A stretch of DNA of 64,000 nucleotides, from positions 17,306,679 through 17,370,678 of the forward strand of contig CM055617.1 of assembly GCA_029379385.1 (NCBI GenBank). The letters are read 5' to 3'. The DNA is from Quillaja saponaria (Eukaryota; Streptophyta; Magnoliopsida; Fabales; Quillajaceae). The translations under genes and the position numbers were made by a program. How positions within the stretch are numbered: the first letter of the stretch is position 1; the number at the start of each line of letters is the position of its first letter. This document shows, piece after piece, positions 11,428 to 21,952 of this stretch. The notes under the pieces were generated by a model. The model saw only the letters and a program-made list of their open reading frames with translations. It did not search any database and was not told the origin of the DNA.

Positions 11428-13722
11428 TGTATATAATATTCCTCACTATGCACCCAGATTTCTCCCACATTGCATCTATTTGCATATACATATCTTTATG
11501 AGTGTTTTGTTGAAAGGAAATAATTCCTTAAAGACTAGAAACAAATTAGTACATAAAAAATTGAAGTACACCAAGTTATACTAGAATTTGCTTATTACAT
11601 GCCTAGCTAAAACACTTAGAAACTAGAATTTAGCATAAACTACATTACTTAGTTGTATGATAACTCATGCAGGTATGTATGTGGAATTGTGGCTAAGGCA
11701 TAATCTAAAATTTAAAAGATAAACTTAACTTATAATGAAAGGAAATCATATAGAAATTTGAGAATGTAAGCTAGTCCTATGAACTCATAGAACTCAGAAA
11801 CATTAAGGGAAAATTGCTGAAAATCCTAAGGAACTAAATTAGATCCAAATTGAGAAAAATATGCTTAATAACTCTCTAAGATGGAAGTCTAACCTCTAAT
11901 TAGGATGTTAAAGGAGTTAAAACAAACAAAACAAGAATTATACTTGTACAAGGTACAATTATACACTAATATAATATTAAATTATACTTAGTGAAGGATT
12001 AGGTTAGAGTTTAAGGGTGTTTGCTCCTATCCGAGTATAGGAATAGAATTAATGGAGGGCAAGGGTGTTTGGATACTAGAATAAATAATTATACTCTACT
12101 TATACCTACTTGCTACCCAGTAATATACAACTAAGCCTAGGGACAAACTAGTCAAATTACTATCACATGCAAAGGCTTATATGCCTAAGTCTTCTTCTCC
12201 TTCTCATTTCCTTTCTACAACTTCTAGACCGAGAGAAGAACAATAGAGAGTTAGATTGAGAGAAGGCTATATGGAGGCTCAAATAAACTCTAATTAAAAT
12301 TTTGGAACCATATCACTAGAAGGTTGTTGAGGTATGTGCTGCATGCCTCTTAAAACCTCTTTTTCCTTATGTCGTAGGATGAAATTACTCATTTTACTCT
12401 TAAAATTCCTCCTGCAACTCATATGCCTGATTGAGGAAAATGAATTTGCTGAACTCTTGTTGATGATTATGCATGAATGAGCATGTTTGGTACTATGTCC
12501 ATTCTATGTTGAAAGGTATTTAGTTTCCAAGCAAAACTAGGCTCTAAGAAGGCTTTAATTGCCTATGTCTGGATCTAGGGTTAGAGGGAATTAATGAGTG
12601 TGTATGGCACATAGCTAGAGTCATAAAAGGATGACTAAATTCCTATTGATACCATGATGATTGAGTATGAAAATTGTACTTGCATTAAAGAATTTATTTG
12701 CATTCTGTTTTCTTACTTGGCATCATTTGTTAACTAATTCGTATGCTACACATGTTGAGATTTCTTCTCTTGTTTTCTTTAAGTTGATGCTTGCAAATTG
12801 ATCACTTTGGTAAACAAGCTTGTTTATAATGGTTTTTATGGTATATGCCCTGCATTGCATTTACCCTTGCTATGTGAAATACTATAGAGATTATATAGTT
12901 ATAAATGAGTATTGGCAAACCTACTGAGGAGAATACCATGACTATGGGAATGAAGACTTCATGGAGGAATAACTAGGACTGCTTAGTGTTCTATTTTTTA
13001 TTGTATATAATTATAGTCTTGAGATGTAATTTCAATTCAATAATATACTCTAAAGTGAAAGATGTAATCAGTTTGGTAGTTAACCTTTTAAGTAAGTAAT
13101 TAAGTCCTTAACCAGATCCTTGATGGACTTCTAAGTCTGCATCTATAAAGAAATTTGTCAAGAACAATGGAATGTAAATATTAACCATTGTGTAGATATA
13201 ATGAAGATGGATAAGAAGTAGACATCCTCTTATATTTAAAATTTGAGTCTTGTTGTAATCCTTGTACTTAATGAACTATAGAATTTGATATACATCTATA
13301 CAAATTGTCTTCTTACCATGAATACAAATTTTAGACATTCCTTTAGAGAAATTAACATGAGCTTAGACAAATTGAAGTAAAATACAAGAATTGAGCCCCT
13401 TAGAAAGGCTTGGTAATGGCTTAAGTAATGCCTTAAGTGATTATTTGTTATATTAATAAGAAAGTACTCAAGTAAGTGTAAGAAAATACAAATTTTATTA
13501 ATAATCACAAGTAGGAAACCTTCTACTGACTTTTACAAAATTAATCCAAAATAAATGCTAGAAACTAAAAGTATACATTACATGAAAAGGAAATTTTACA
13601 TGCATAAGGTTTACTGTAAAGTTACCTATAAGAACCTACTAATTCTTTAATAACACTCACCAGAATTTAGACAGGCTTCCAATACTGCATAAGTTAGACT
13701 CCTTGAGAGGTAAGGTGTTACA
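11428..13722 (+). mobile_element. Family-A 3' LTR (2295 bp)
   Basis: TGTATATAATATTCC...GGTGTTACA, matching 4197-6668 with a few indels (about 180 bp shorter, including a gap near 12300). It closes the A element whose interior is 6669-11427. The ORF at 13296-13508 on the minus strand is inside the LTR and is not a gene. The flank after 13722 is TTAAG; no matching flank can be tested because the left neighbour of the other LTR is element sequence. Confidence 0.88.
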
Positions 13723-14272
13723 TTAAGGACATAGATCACTCTAGACTCTTGAAAAGCTATTTTCCCAACCCAAGTATTGCCCACTTGACATACTCTTTCT
13801 TTTCATCACTTGACATATTTTTCTATTTTGCTTGACTTTTTGTTTTGTCGATTTCCCCCAAACTTATTTCTCTTTCTTATGAATATAGGGGAATTAAAAG
13901 GCACAAATATATGTACTAATTTTTTCTTCAATAATTCCAACATTTCTTCTTTTTCTTACCATACCTCAATATATTCCTAGAATGATCAACATGCCTAAAA
14001 GTAAGGGTTCAAAACTGGAATTGTAAAATGGTTAGGCAAAATTTTTGTGGGTGTCAAAGAAAAAGTAATATTAAGCTTAAATGGGTAACTAAGGATATAA
14101 TATAAAATATGGTAATATTAAAAAGACTTAAACAGTCAAAAGATGACCTAAATCATGTCATTAACTTAATCTTGTCTTAGATTTTGCCTCAAGGGAAAAT
14201 CAAACAAATTATAAGGTTCACTAAATATGAACTTCCTTAAACATAAACGGTCTCTAAATAAGCAATACAATC

Positions 14273-14303
<31 letters not shown>

Positions 14304-15130
14304 AAGTGCATAATATGTGTTAAAAATCACATCCTACAATGCTACTAACTCAAGAATTTAACATGAATGTCAAGAATCATATAAAAACTAAAATATTATC
14401 TTAGGATGAGGGTATTTCATCATAAAAGCATAATGCAACTTGGCTAACTAATAACCTAAAAAAACACAGGCACACCAATAAAACCCTCTCCCAAACATAA
14501 GATAAACATTGTCCTCAATGTTAAAATATAAAAAGCAATGAGGAAAGAAAGACTTCCTAGCATTTAAGCAAGGTGTAAAGAACATGAATCCTTATCCTTG
14601 AAGTGTCCAAGCTTGGTAGCAGGTAAAAAATGATATGCCTACAAAAAATAAACAACACTTAAATGAGAAAACTTCCAGTAAGAACTAAAAGAAAAGTTTA
14701 GAAACTTGGGTTGCTGATATGGATTTTATATACGCAAGCGCATGTATCATCCTCAAGTAAAATAGTAACAATAGCCTTGTGTATATATGAATGTATGAAG
14801 TATAAGCCTTAATAATATGAAATTTGAAAAAATACTTGCGTTATATCAAAAATCAAAATCAATGTATAAATAAGATACTATTATGGGAATAGAGAAATAT
14901 TAGACATTATTAACTAATCAAACTTGTAATTTACATAACACAATACGAGAAAGGGAAATAGAGTACAATCTAATTACCATATCTAAACAATTACAAATAA
15001 ATGAGGGTTAACTAAATATACAAATAAGGAAATACAAACTGAAAGTTACCCCCACAAACCTAAACTAAATAGTGTCCTAATGTTTAAAACAACAAAAGAC
15101 AAGAAAATTGAAAAGGATCCCCTTATGCAT
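13723..15130 (-). mobile_element. Athila-like retrotransposon, 3' non-coding part
   Basis: No coding sequence recognised. Read on the minus strand, the words around 15085-15040 and again around 14525-14485 (A-C-A-T-T-G-A-G-G-A-C-A-A-T-G-T-T-like, then a TTTGGG-rich word) resemble the block that follows the envelope-like ORF in plant Athila elements. A 27-A run lies at 14273-14299. The word ACGCAAGCGCATGTATCAT at about 14736 matches the LTR-like blocks at 2632 and 19110, so a fragment of the far LTR may be here. No clear LTR end was found. Confidence 0.5.
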
Positions 15131-16300
15131 CAAGATCTATATTAATATTCACCTCGGGCTCAGGACAAGGGAAGGGAGCTAAAGGCTTTGGACAAGAAGG
15201 GAATTTAGAAAGATCCCATCCTCTATACTGTAGCAACATCTTTAGCAGCTCATTATTCAGATGGTTGACAACATGGTTATGCTGTCGATGTTCTACACTC
15301 TACACCTCCAATTAGGAGAGTTGTTGAGCTAAAGTCAGTTACCTCACACCAACCGAAATAGGTTAAGCTAGAACTGCAGGATCACCTTCTCTTGCTACAA
15401 AGTTACAGCTCATAAATTTGTTCATCGGCTTATTGTCTATTGGTTCTGTATCACCAATTGTTCCATGTCCTCCCAAATCACACTGACCTCACGGTATAGT
15501 TCAGTGATGAGGGAAGTGAATCATATACGCAAGTGGCCATTGTTGGCTACCTATAACATTGCACTATGTATAATATGACCAATATCGATAGACATACCTC
15601 GCACAATAGCATATATTAGGATTGCTCTCTCCTAAGTCACATCGCTTGCTTAACCACTAGGAAGCACATTAGCCAGTACGAAGTAATACCACACTCAAGC
15701 TGGGGCCATTAGCTAACTAGCCTTGAAATGCATTGGTTCTCTATTGGTGAGTTTTCAAGTTGAGCCCAGATAGCACAAAGTATTGATCACCTCATCGTAA
15801 TCCACTTTGTACTTACATAAGCCATATACTCATTAGTCTTTTGAATGTCTGGGATTCCATAATAAGCACTGATTGTCGTGCTTGTAAATAGCACCATCCT
15901 CTCTTGAATCATGACCTTGCTGTCATGTTGCTTCAATAGATTTGCATAAAAATCTCTGGCCAGGGCAATAATTATAGCAGAGGGCGTTGCACATAGTCTA
16001 GCCCAATGTCTTTCATCAATCATGTTAGCTATGTTCCAAAAGTAATTCGAGCTAAGGTGCAGATGTCGTTAAGCCACAATGTCTTCTTCATTAGCCCTCA
16101 TAGAACCTTTTCTCTGCAATAGCTGAGATAAACCAACTGCTATCAAAGCTAAGTCTAAAAGCTCGGGCACACTTGGTAGCCTTAGTCTTAGGTCCCATTA
16201 TCTTGAAAAACAAAAACAATATAATCTTGAACCCCAAAATACCTAACAGCATTCTCAACCACATCCTATAATCACAATGGTTCTTTGACCCACATAGCAT
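15131..16300 (-). pseudogene. Athila-type envelope-like ORF remnant
   Basis: Minus-strand remnant of the ORF that lies downstream of pol in Athila-lineage gypsy elements (often annotated as putative plant transposon protein). The frame at 16198-16091 starts M-G-P-K-T-K-A-T-K and has the S-F-D-S-S-W-F-I-S-A-I-A-E-K-R-F block. After a gap it continues at 16023-15787 with H-W-A-R-L-C-A-T-P-S, R-D-F-Y-A-N-L and a region around S-T-T-I-S-A-Y-Y-G-I-P-D. This order matches the family. The rest, down to 15131, is closed by stops. Its function in plants is unknown; virion entry has been proposed for the family but is not shown here. Confidence 0.65.
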
Positions 16301-16639
16301 TTAAATAAGATTCTCAGGTATGTTTTATCAACATCATATCAATCATGCAGTACCCATCATTATGCATCATCTATCTCCCAACTCCATTTCCACTATTATA
16401 AGCTTATCAAGAATATTCAAAAATTATGGAGGTTAAGGTCATAATAAGATGGTATAAAGTCATTTCATCCAACAATAAAGGTCTCAACCCACTATCCATC
16501 AAGCAAGTAAGCATATAACACAAGAAAGTTATATTTCCTATCAATAAATTAAAGAATAAAGTAGAAGAAAATTACTTGAGTTGAAAAAAGTATAATACAC
16601 ATGTAAACCTTAGTGTGGGAGGTTGTTAAGATTCAAAGT

Positions 16640-17270
16640 TCGACAGTTATAAGGTCTGAAATCTCTTTAAAAAATTGAAATCCAGAGAGGTCACTGCGGC
16701 ATAACAAAGTAGGCATCGGGGCACACCGTTCTAAAATTTGGTATCTTTAAGACACGCAATTTTACTCCATGGCTTGAGTAACATTAGGCTGTGGTGCAAA
16801 GCTCTTTATCTAAAGCCTAGTGTTTTTTGAAATAAGGATGCCGCGGCCTAGTGCAATCTGTATAAAACATTTTATTTCTAGGTATTTGGTGTAGTGGCGC
16901 TAATGAGTGGATGCCGCGGCTTGGAGCTCTCTATCTAAAATGGGATTTTTCATTGGATTAAGGCACCATGGCTTTGTTATTAAGGAAGGCGCAGCGTAAA
17001 ATAATTTAAGTACTTACTTGGACTTTTCTTTTCCAAGATGCCACCGCTTACACATAGGAGAGATGTAGCTTGGTGCTTTTTGTTTGATTTTCCAATTTCT
17101 TTGTCATGTGTCTCAACAGTGTAATGTAATAAGGCACTGTGGCATCAATGTCTTTTTGTTGAGGTTTTCTAGTCTTCGTTAACTTGATAAAGATGACATG
17201 AAGGCTGAGCGTAGAGTAAAAATTAAAACATTTAACTAAAAATAAAGAAAATGGGTTTAAAAACTTGGGT
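16640..17270 (-). repeat. Irregular GC-rich motif series in the Athila-like remnant
   Basis: In otherwise AT-rich DNA, variants of a short motif built around GCCGCGGC / GCGGC / GTGGTGC recur roughly every 30-70 bases: near 16697, 16718, 16790, 16850, 16910, 16965, 16990, 17040, 17070 and 17135. The clearest copies are GATGCCGCGGC at about 16849 and about 16910. They lie between the envelope-like ORF and the conserved word at 17270-17310 that follows pol in such elements (minus strand: GAGGACTTTAAACTATGCG). Confidence 0.6.
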
Positions 17271-17739
17271 TACCTCCCAAGAAACGCATAGTTTAAAGTC
17301 CTCGACTTGACTTTGTGTTGCTCAAATAGCTTTTCTTAGTATGATGGAGGTATGAACATTCTCAATCTTTCCTCCCTAATAACGTTTCAATATCTTTTTA
17401 GCACTCTTGAACCTTCGCCGAATATGCGCATTGGTTAACATATGGTTCTTAGAAGAGTCTTCTTGAGCAAGTTTTGGCTTTCCAATTTTGATTCCCTTTG
17501 ATGTATGCTCCCACCACTTGAAAATAAATTTTTATTTATTTAAACTTCTAGGCTTTGATGCCTAGGATTTGAAATCAAGAGGTGGTGTAACAATTATGAC
17601 AAGGAATTCCAAATGCTACTTGTATCATTTGTTTTCTTAGTACCAACTTCTTGAACCACTTCAAGTGTATAATAGTTCACCATTTGAAAGGAGTGATCTA
17701 CAACATTAAAAACATTGAACTTTACTTCTTAGTCTTGGC

Positions 17740-18070
17740 TTCTAATAGTTCATTCTCCTTTTTGAAAGTCAATGAAAGATATACCGGTGCCTAGGAATGG
17801 CCTCCCCAAAATCAAGGGAATTTTCTTATCTTCCTCCATATCTAAAATGAGGAAGTCAACTAGAAAGATAAGATCATCTACCTTGGCTAAGACATCCTCA
17901 ATTATTCCATGCGGATATGTATGAGACCGGTCTACCAATTAGAGAACTACTTTGGTTAACTGAATTTTACTTTTTTTCAGTCTAAGCTTTTGAAATATTA
18001 AGAACGGCATAAGGTTGATGCTAGCTCCCAAGTTGTATAATGCTCTTCCACAGAGTAGTGCCTACTGTAT
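17740..18070 (-). pseudogene. Athila-like aspartic protease, catalytic Asp lost
   Basis: Minus-strand retropepsin-like domain. The active-site strand near 18040-18020 reads Y-N-L-G-A-S-I-N-L-M-P, where the lineage normally has D-L-G-A-S-I; Asn stands in the catalytic Asp position. A stop follows at 17939. The open frame 17938-17750 then carries T-Y-P-H-G-I-I-E-D-V, the F-L-I-L-D-M block, and I-P-L-I-L-G-R-P-F-L-G-T-G, the conserved second half of the domain. Reverse transcriptase would be expected next, but the sequence runs on to the short post-pol word near 17300, so RT, RNase H and integrase are all missing. Confidence 0.78.
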
Positions 18071-18139
18071 TAGGAATGTTAAAGCTACCTGGATCTTTCA
18101 TCTTTGATGTAGTTTTCGTTGGAGGATGGCACTACATTC

Positions 18140-18910
18140 TTCAGTCAAGGTGACTGATTCATGATCCTAGATCCTCCTTTTCTTGGATAAGATATCCTTC
18201 ATAAACTTAACATAGTTTTGTATTTGCTCAAGTGCTTCAGAAAATGATATGTTGATATGAAGCTTTTTGAATACATCTAGGAATTTTTGGAATTCTTTAT
18301 CAAGGTTAGGTTTTTGTAAACACTGAGGAAAAGGTAGGGGTATAGTATACTTTGTTAGTTCAACTTGCTCTTCCTTTTCTTTCTTCTTGTCAAGTGCTTT
18401 TACTGGAACTAGCATCATTAGACCCTCTGAGTGCCCTATAGGCTCTTCTAAGTTTTTTCCATTGTTTAACGTTATAGCCTTACATTGTTTCAGGTTTGGA
18501 TCCTTCCTCCTTGGGTTTGCCTCAGTGTGACTAAGAAGGGCACCATGAGGTCCATTACTCAAAGCATTGGTTAGTTACCCAATTTATGTCTCCAATATTC
18601 TCAAGGAGGTAGCTTGGCCTTGAATAACATAATTAGTACGAGTCCCCAAGGAGGGCTTCTTTTCAGGGGTTGCTTGCCTTTGTGGAGCTTGAAATCTAGA
18701 AAGTGGATTAGGCCTTGCAGATTGTGATCCTTGATTATTCCAACCAAAGTTTGGGTGGTTTCACCACCCTGGATTATATGTTTTGAAACAAGGGTTGTTT
18801 TGGTAGTTTAAATTCTAGACATATTGAACCACTTTAGTAATTGGGCATTGGTCAATGTTATGACTTTCTCCACAAGCTTAACAGACCATTACAGCGTCTT
18901 TGAAATGTTG
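18140..18910 (-). pseudogene. Athila-like gag C-terminus with zinc knuckle
   Basis: Minus strand. At about 18895-18845 the knuckle reads A-C-G-E-S-H-N-I-D-Q-C-P; a stop sits in front of the Ala-Cys pair, where a Cys-x-x-Cys is expected. It is followed by an Asn/Gln/Pro-rich linker (N-H-P-N-F-G-W-N-N-Q-G). The frame 18562-18167 then has C-K-A-I-T-L-N-N-G-K, I-P-L-P-F-P-Q, and F-L-D-V-F-K-K-L-H-I-N-I-S-F-S-E-A-L-E, the block that links gag to protease in the Athila lineage. The retrotrans_gag capsid part expected upstream is absent; LTR-like DNA takes its place from about 18960. Confidence 0.8.
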
Positions 18911-19074
18911 TTGCACACTAAAATTTCAAAACATGAGATGATCCATTCATCGCACATCTTTAATATATCTCACAAAATAAAAAATTAAATTAAATTAAAA
19001 TGATACAAGGAAAGAAATTTGAATTTAGAATTGAATGGTATTAATATTAACAATGTTAGACTAATTCCCTAGTA

Positions 19075-20165
19075 GTGGTGCCAAAAACTTGTTTTCAAAT
19101 TTTACTAACGCAAGCACATGTATCATTAACAAGTAATAGTGTGATGAGTAAAGATCATTCCCACGAGGAATTAAATTTAACTATCGTTAAGCACTAATTT
19201 AACCAATACTAACTTTATCCAAACGAATGAAACTTTGAGATTTAAAGCTAAACTGAACTAAAGCAAGTAAGCGTAAGAATGTAATGAAGAAAGCTTAGAA
19301 TTATAACTTCCTTTAACACTTCACTTAGGTTATTATTATCTTATCATGCTTAATTAGTTATGGTATCGAATTACTAACCTAGAGTTCTTATTCAAATATA
19401 AGTATCTCTCGAGTTGCTTATAATAATATCTTATTTAACCGATTCACTATATTTTTATTAGAATTGAGTTAAGCAAAGCTCATTAAGAATAGACCTCACA
19501 TGGCTACACAAGGTATAGAGGTATATTTATATTCTACAAAGAATCAAATTAAAGCAAGCATGTTAATGAATTCAAACAAGTGCTATCTTATTCAAGACTA
19601 AACTTAGATTTCCTTTGTCAAGATTCCTATAAGTAACCATATCAATCTAAAAGATGGCCAATCAATCAGAAGCAAGCATGGAATAAAATAAATAGCTCAT
19701 CTACTAAATCCTTAACAATCAATAAATAAAGTAAAACCAAGCTACATGTTGAGCACCATCTGCTTCTTGCTTGGTGCCTAGGTGCCAAACCTCTCTGTCT
19801 TGGTGCAATTTCTTGCAATTTTGGGAGCTGTGGCTCTACTTTTCCGTGCCCGAAGAGTAGGAAATCCTCATTTGACTTCAAAAGATTCTCCTTTAAACAT
19901 TTAACCTTCAAAACACACAAATTTAAGTTAAGAATAAGTGAAATTCATAATTAAAGGCTAAATCCTAAGAATTTTGAACTAGGATCCAACACCTTGATAT
20001 GAATGACTCAACTAAGCAACAATCAAACTTAAACTCTAGAACATAGCCAATAATGTAAATCAAAAGGACATGTAATAAGGCTACTCCATAGACTTATCAA
20101 GAAACGACTAGTTAGGAATGTTTTATTTAATAAATATTAGTTATAAATTTGTATTACAACCTTTT
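19075..20165. mobile_element. LTR-like block bordering the Athila-like remnant
   Basis: Begins near TGGTGCCAAAAACTTG and repeats the 2601-3012 fragment over 19100-19490 (ACGCAAGCACATGTATCAT, TTCCCACGAGG, AAGCAAGTAAGCG). Beyond 19500 there is no partner in the window. The right edge must lie before the CACTA ORF1 half at 20205; I place it loosely at about 20165. The minus ORF at 19666-19920 has no recognised motif and is probably not a gene. I could not fix the termini or a target-site duplication. Confidence 0.55.
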
Positions 20166-20204
20166 TAACTAATTTTGTTTTATATATATATATTTTTTTT
20201 ACAA

Positions 20205-20700
20205 GAGAAAGAGTTTGGTCGAGAACCTATAGTTATTGAGATTTTCGACCACACTTACAAGAGAAAGTACAATGACTTTGTTGACATAAAGTTGAAAGCC
20301 ATCAGTGTTAGTATTATTTTTGTTTTTTGTTTTTTGTTTTATGTAGTACACACTAGTTTTCATTCATAGGATAAGTTTACGGCTTTAAAAGGGGCAAAAA
20401 TAGGGTAACCTAGCACCAGCCAGCATGATATTGGTACACTTGTTGAGGCCCCTGTGAGTGACCTAGCTCTCTTCGTGAAGCTAATGAGCTGCAAGAAGAA
20501 GGGCCTCATCTACAGCTTCAAGGGTTGTATCAACTTTTAGCAAGTACTAGGCGAAGTTGCAAGGTCTGCAGCTTTTGCCACCATTGTTCACAACTCCATA
20601 ACGACTTCTGCTATATCTGCATCTCCTTTAGGATTCACTCTAGGGCAGACGATTCTTGTACATTAGTTAGTTAAGAGAGATTTTAGGCACATCCAACTCC
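20205..20700 (+). pseudogene. CACTA ORF1 (Transposase_24-like), C-terminal half
   Basis: Continues the PF03004-type protein broken off at 2595. The first exon-like block (20205-20300) reads E-K-E-F-G-R-E-P-I-V-I-E-I-F-D-H-T, then Y-N-D-F-V-D. This matches the family's G-R-E-P...E-F...T-H...V-D block, which normally follows the N-R...H...G-S core within a short distance. The second block near 20445-20530 reads E-A-P-V-S-D-L-A-L-F-V-K-L, then C-K-K-K-G-L-I-Y-S-F-K-G. This corresponds to the C-terminal K-K-G-R-x-Y-G-x-G motif. A stop at about 20540 closes it. Same strand and complementary content as 1507-2595 make one split gene the simplest reading. Confidence 0.6.
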
Positions 20701-20829
20701 TCCAAAACCGTTACTTCAGCCATCTCAAGTATGTATTTTTTAATTTTATTTTCATAATGCAAAAGTTTTAGTTTATTATAGTTTAAATGCAAAAGTTTAA
20801 TTTTGAAAACTTAGGGTGGTGAGAGGGGA

Positions 20830-21952
20830 GGGGGTGGCAGGAAAAATAGTCAAATATAAGTTCATTTTGAATTCCAATAGTACTATCATGACCTTGGGGA
20901 TGAATAAGACCAGTAGGAAATAACAAAAATTCATTCAATGGTTGATATTAGGCCAAACTTTGAATTTCAAGGTAAAAACTTTAAAAACTTGGGCTATGGG
21001 GGAAAAACAAGTGAATATATGTCTGTTTTGGATTTTGGGGATACTAGCATGACCGTGGGGACAAATAAGACCTGTAAGAAGAAACAAAAATCCATTTCGA
21101 TCAATGATTATGATATTAGGCCAAACTTTGAGTTTCAAGGTAAAAATTTCCAAGTTCGGGTTCGGGGGGAAAAAGGTTAAATACAAGTCTGTTTTGGATT
21201 CCTAGAGTACTGGGATGACTGTGGGGATGAATAAGACTTGTATGAAGAAACGAAAAACTATTTAGATTAACGGTTAGGATATTAGACCTAAACTTCGAGT
21301 TTTAAGGCAAAAACTTTGAAAACTTAGGTTCAGGAGGAAAAATGATCAAATAGAAGTCTATTTCGGATTCCGAGAGTACTGACACGACCATGGGGGAAAA
21401 ATAAAGCTTGTATGAAGAAATAAAAATTCATTTGGATCAACGGTTAGGATATTATGCTAAAATTTGAATTTCAAGGTAAAAACTTGCCAAGTTTAGGGTC
21501 GAGGGGCACAACGATCAAATACAATTCCATTTTGGATTCCGAGAGTACTAACATGACTATGTGGATGAATAAGACCTCTAAGAAGAAATAGAAAATCAAT
21601 TAGATCAACGGTTAGGATATTAGGCCAAGTTTTGAGTTTTAAGGCAAAACTTTGAAAACTTGGGTTCATGGGGCAAAACAGTCAAATACAATTATGTTTG
21701 GATTTTGGGAGTACTAGCACAACCATAGAGATGAATAAATCTTATAGGAAGAATTGGAAAACCATTTGGATTAGGATATTATGTCAAACTTTGAGTTTCA
21801 AGGTAAAAATTTTAAAAACTTGGATTCATAGAGCAAAAGAGTGAAATACGAGTTTATTTTGGATTTCAGAAGTCAAGGCATGACCATAAGGATGACTAAG
21901 ACTTTTAAAAAAAAAGCATAAATCTATTTGAATTAACAGTCATTATAGTAAG
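20830..21952. repeat. Tandem array of 161-170 bp repeats, about 6.5 copies
   Basis: The landmark CCAAACTTTGAGTTTCAAGG and variants recur near 20951, 21121, 21288, 21456, 21622 and 21783, at spacings of 170, 167, 168, 166 and 161. Each unit also carries a GTTTTGGATT word, a GAGTACT word, GGGGATGAATAAGACCTGT and a purine-rich AAGAAGAAA word. The array is cut at 21952 by the family-B LTR. The ORFs 20938-21180 and 20935-21186 on the two strands are repeat artefacts. It may be the internal repeat region of the old CACTA element whose ORF1 ends near 20700. Confidence 0.92.

Noticed and set aside
19071..19079. CTAGTAGTG as another CACTA terminus
   Set aside because: The preceding bases (ATTCC) do not match the TTTT of the 41751 terminus, no subterminal repeats are nearby, and it fits an LTR-like border.
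20935..21186. ORFs on both strands over the tandem array
   Set aside because: Repeated residues simply follow the 161-170 bp units; opposite-strand ORFs over the same repeats are not credible genes.
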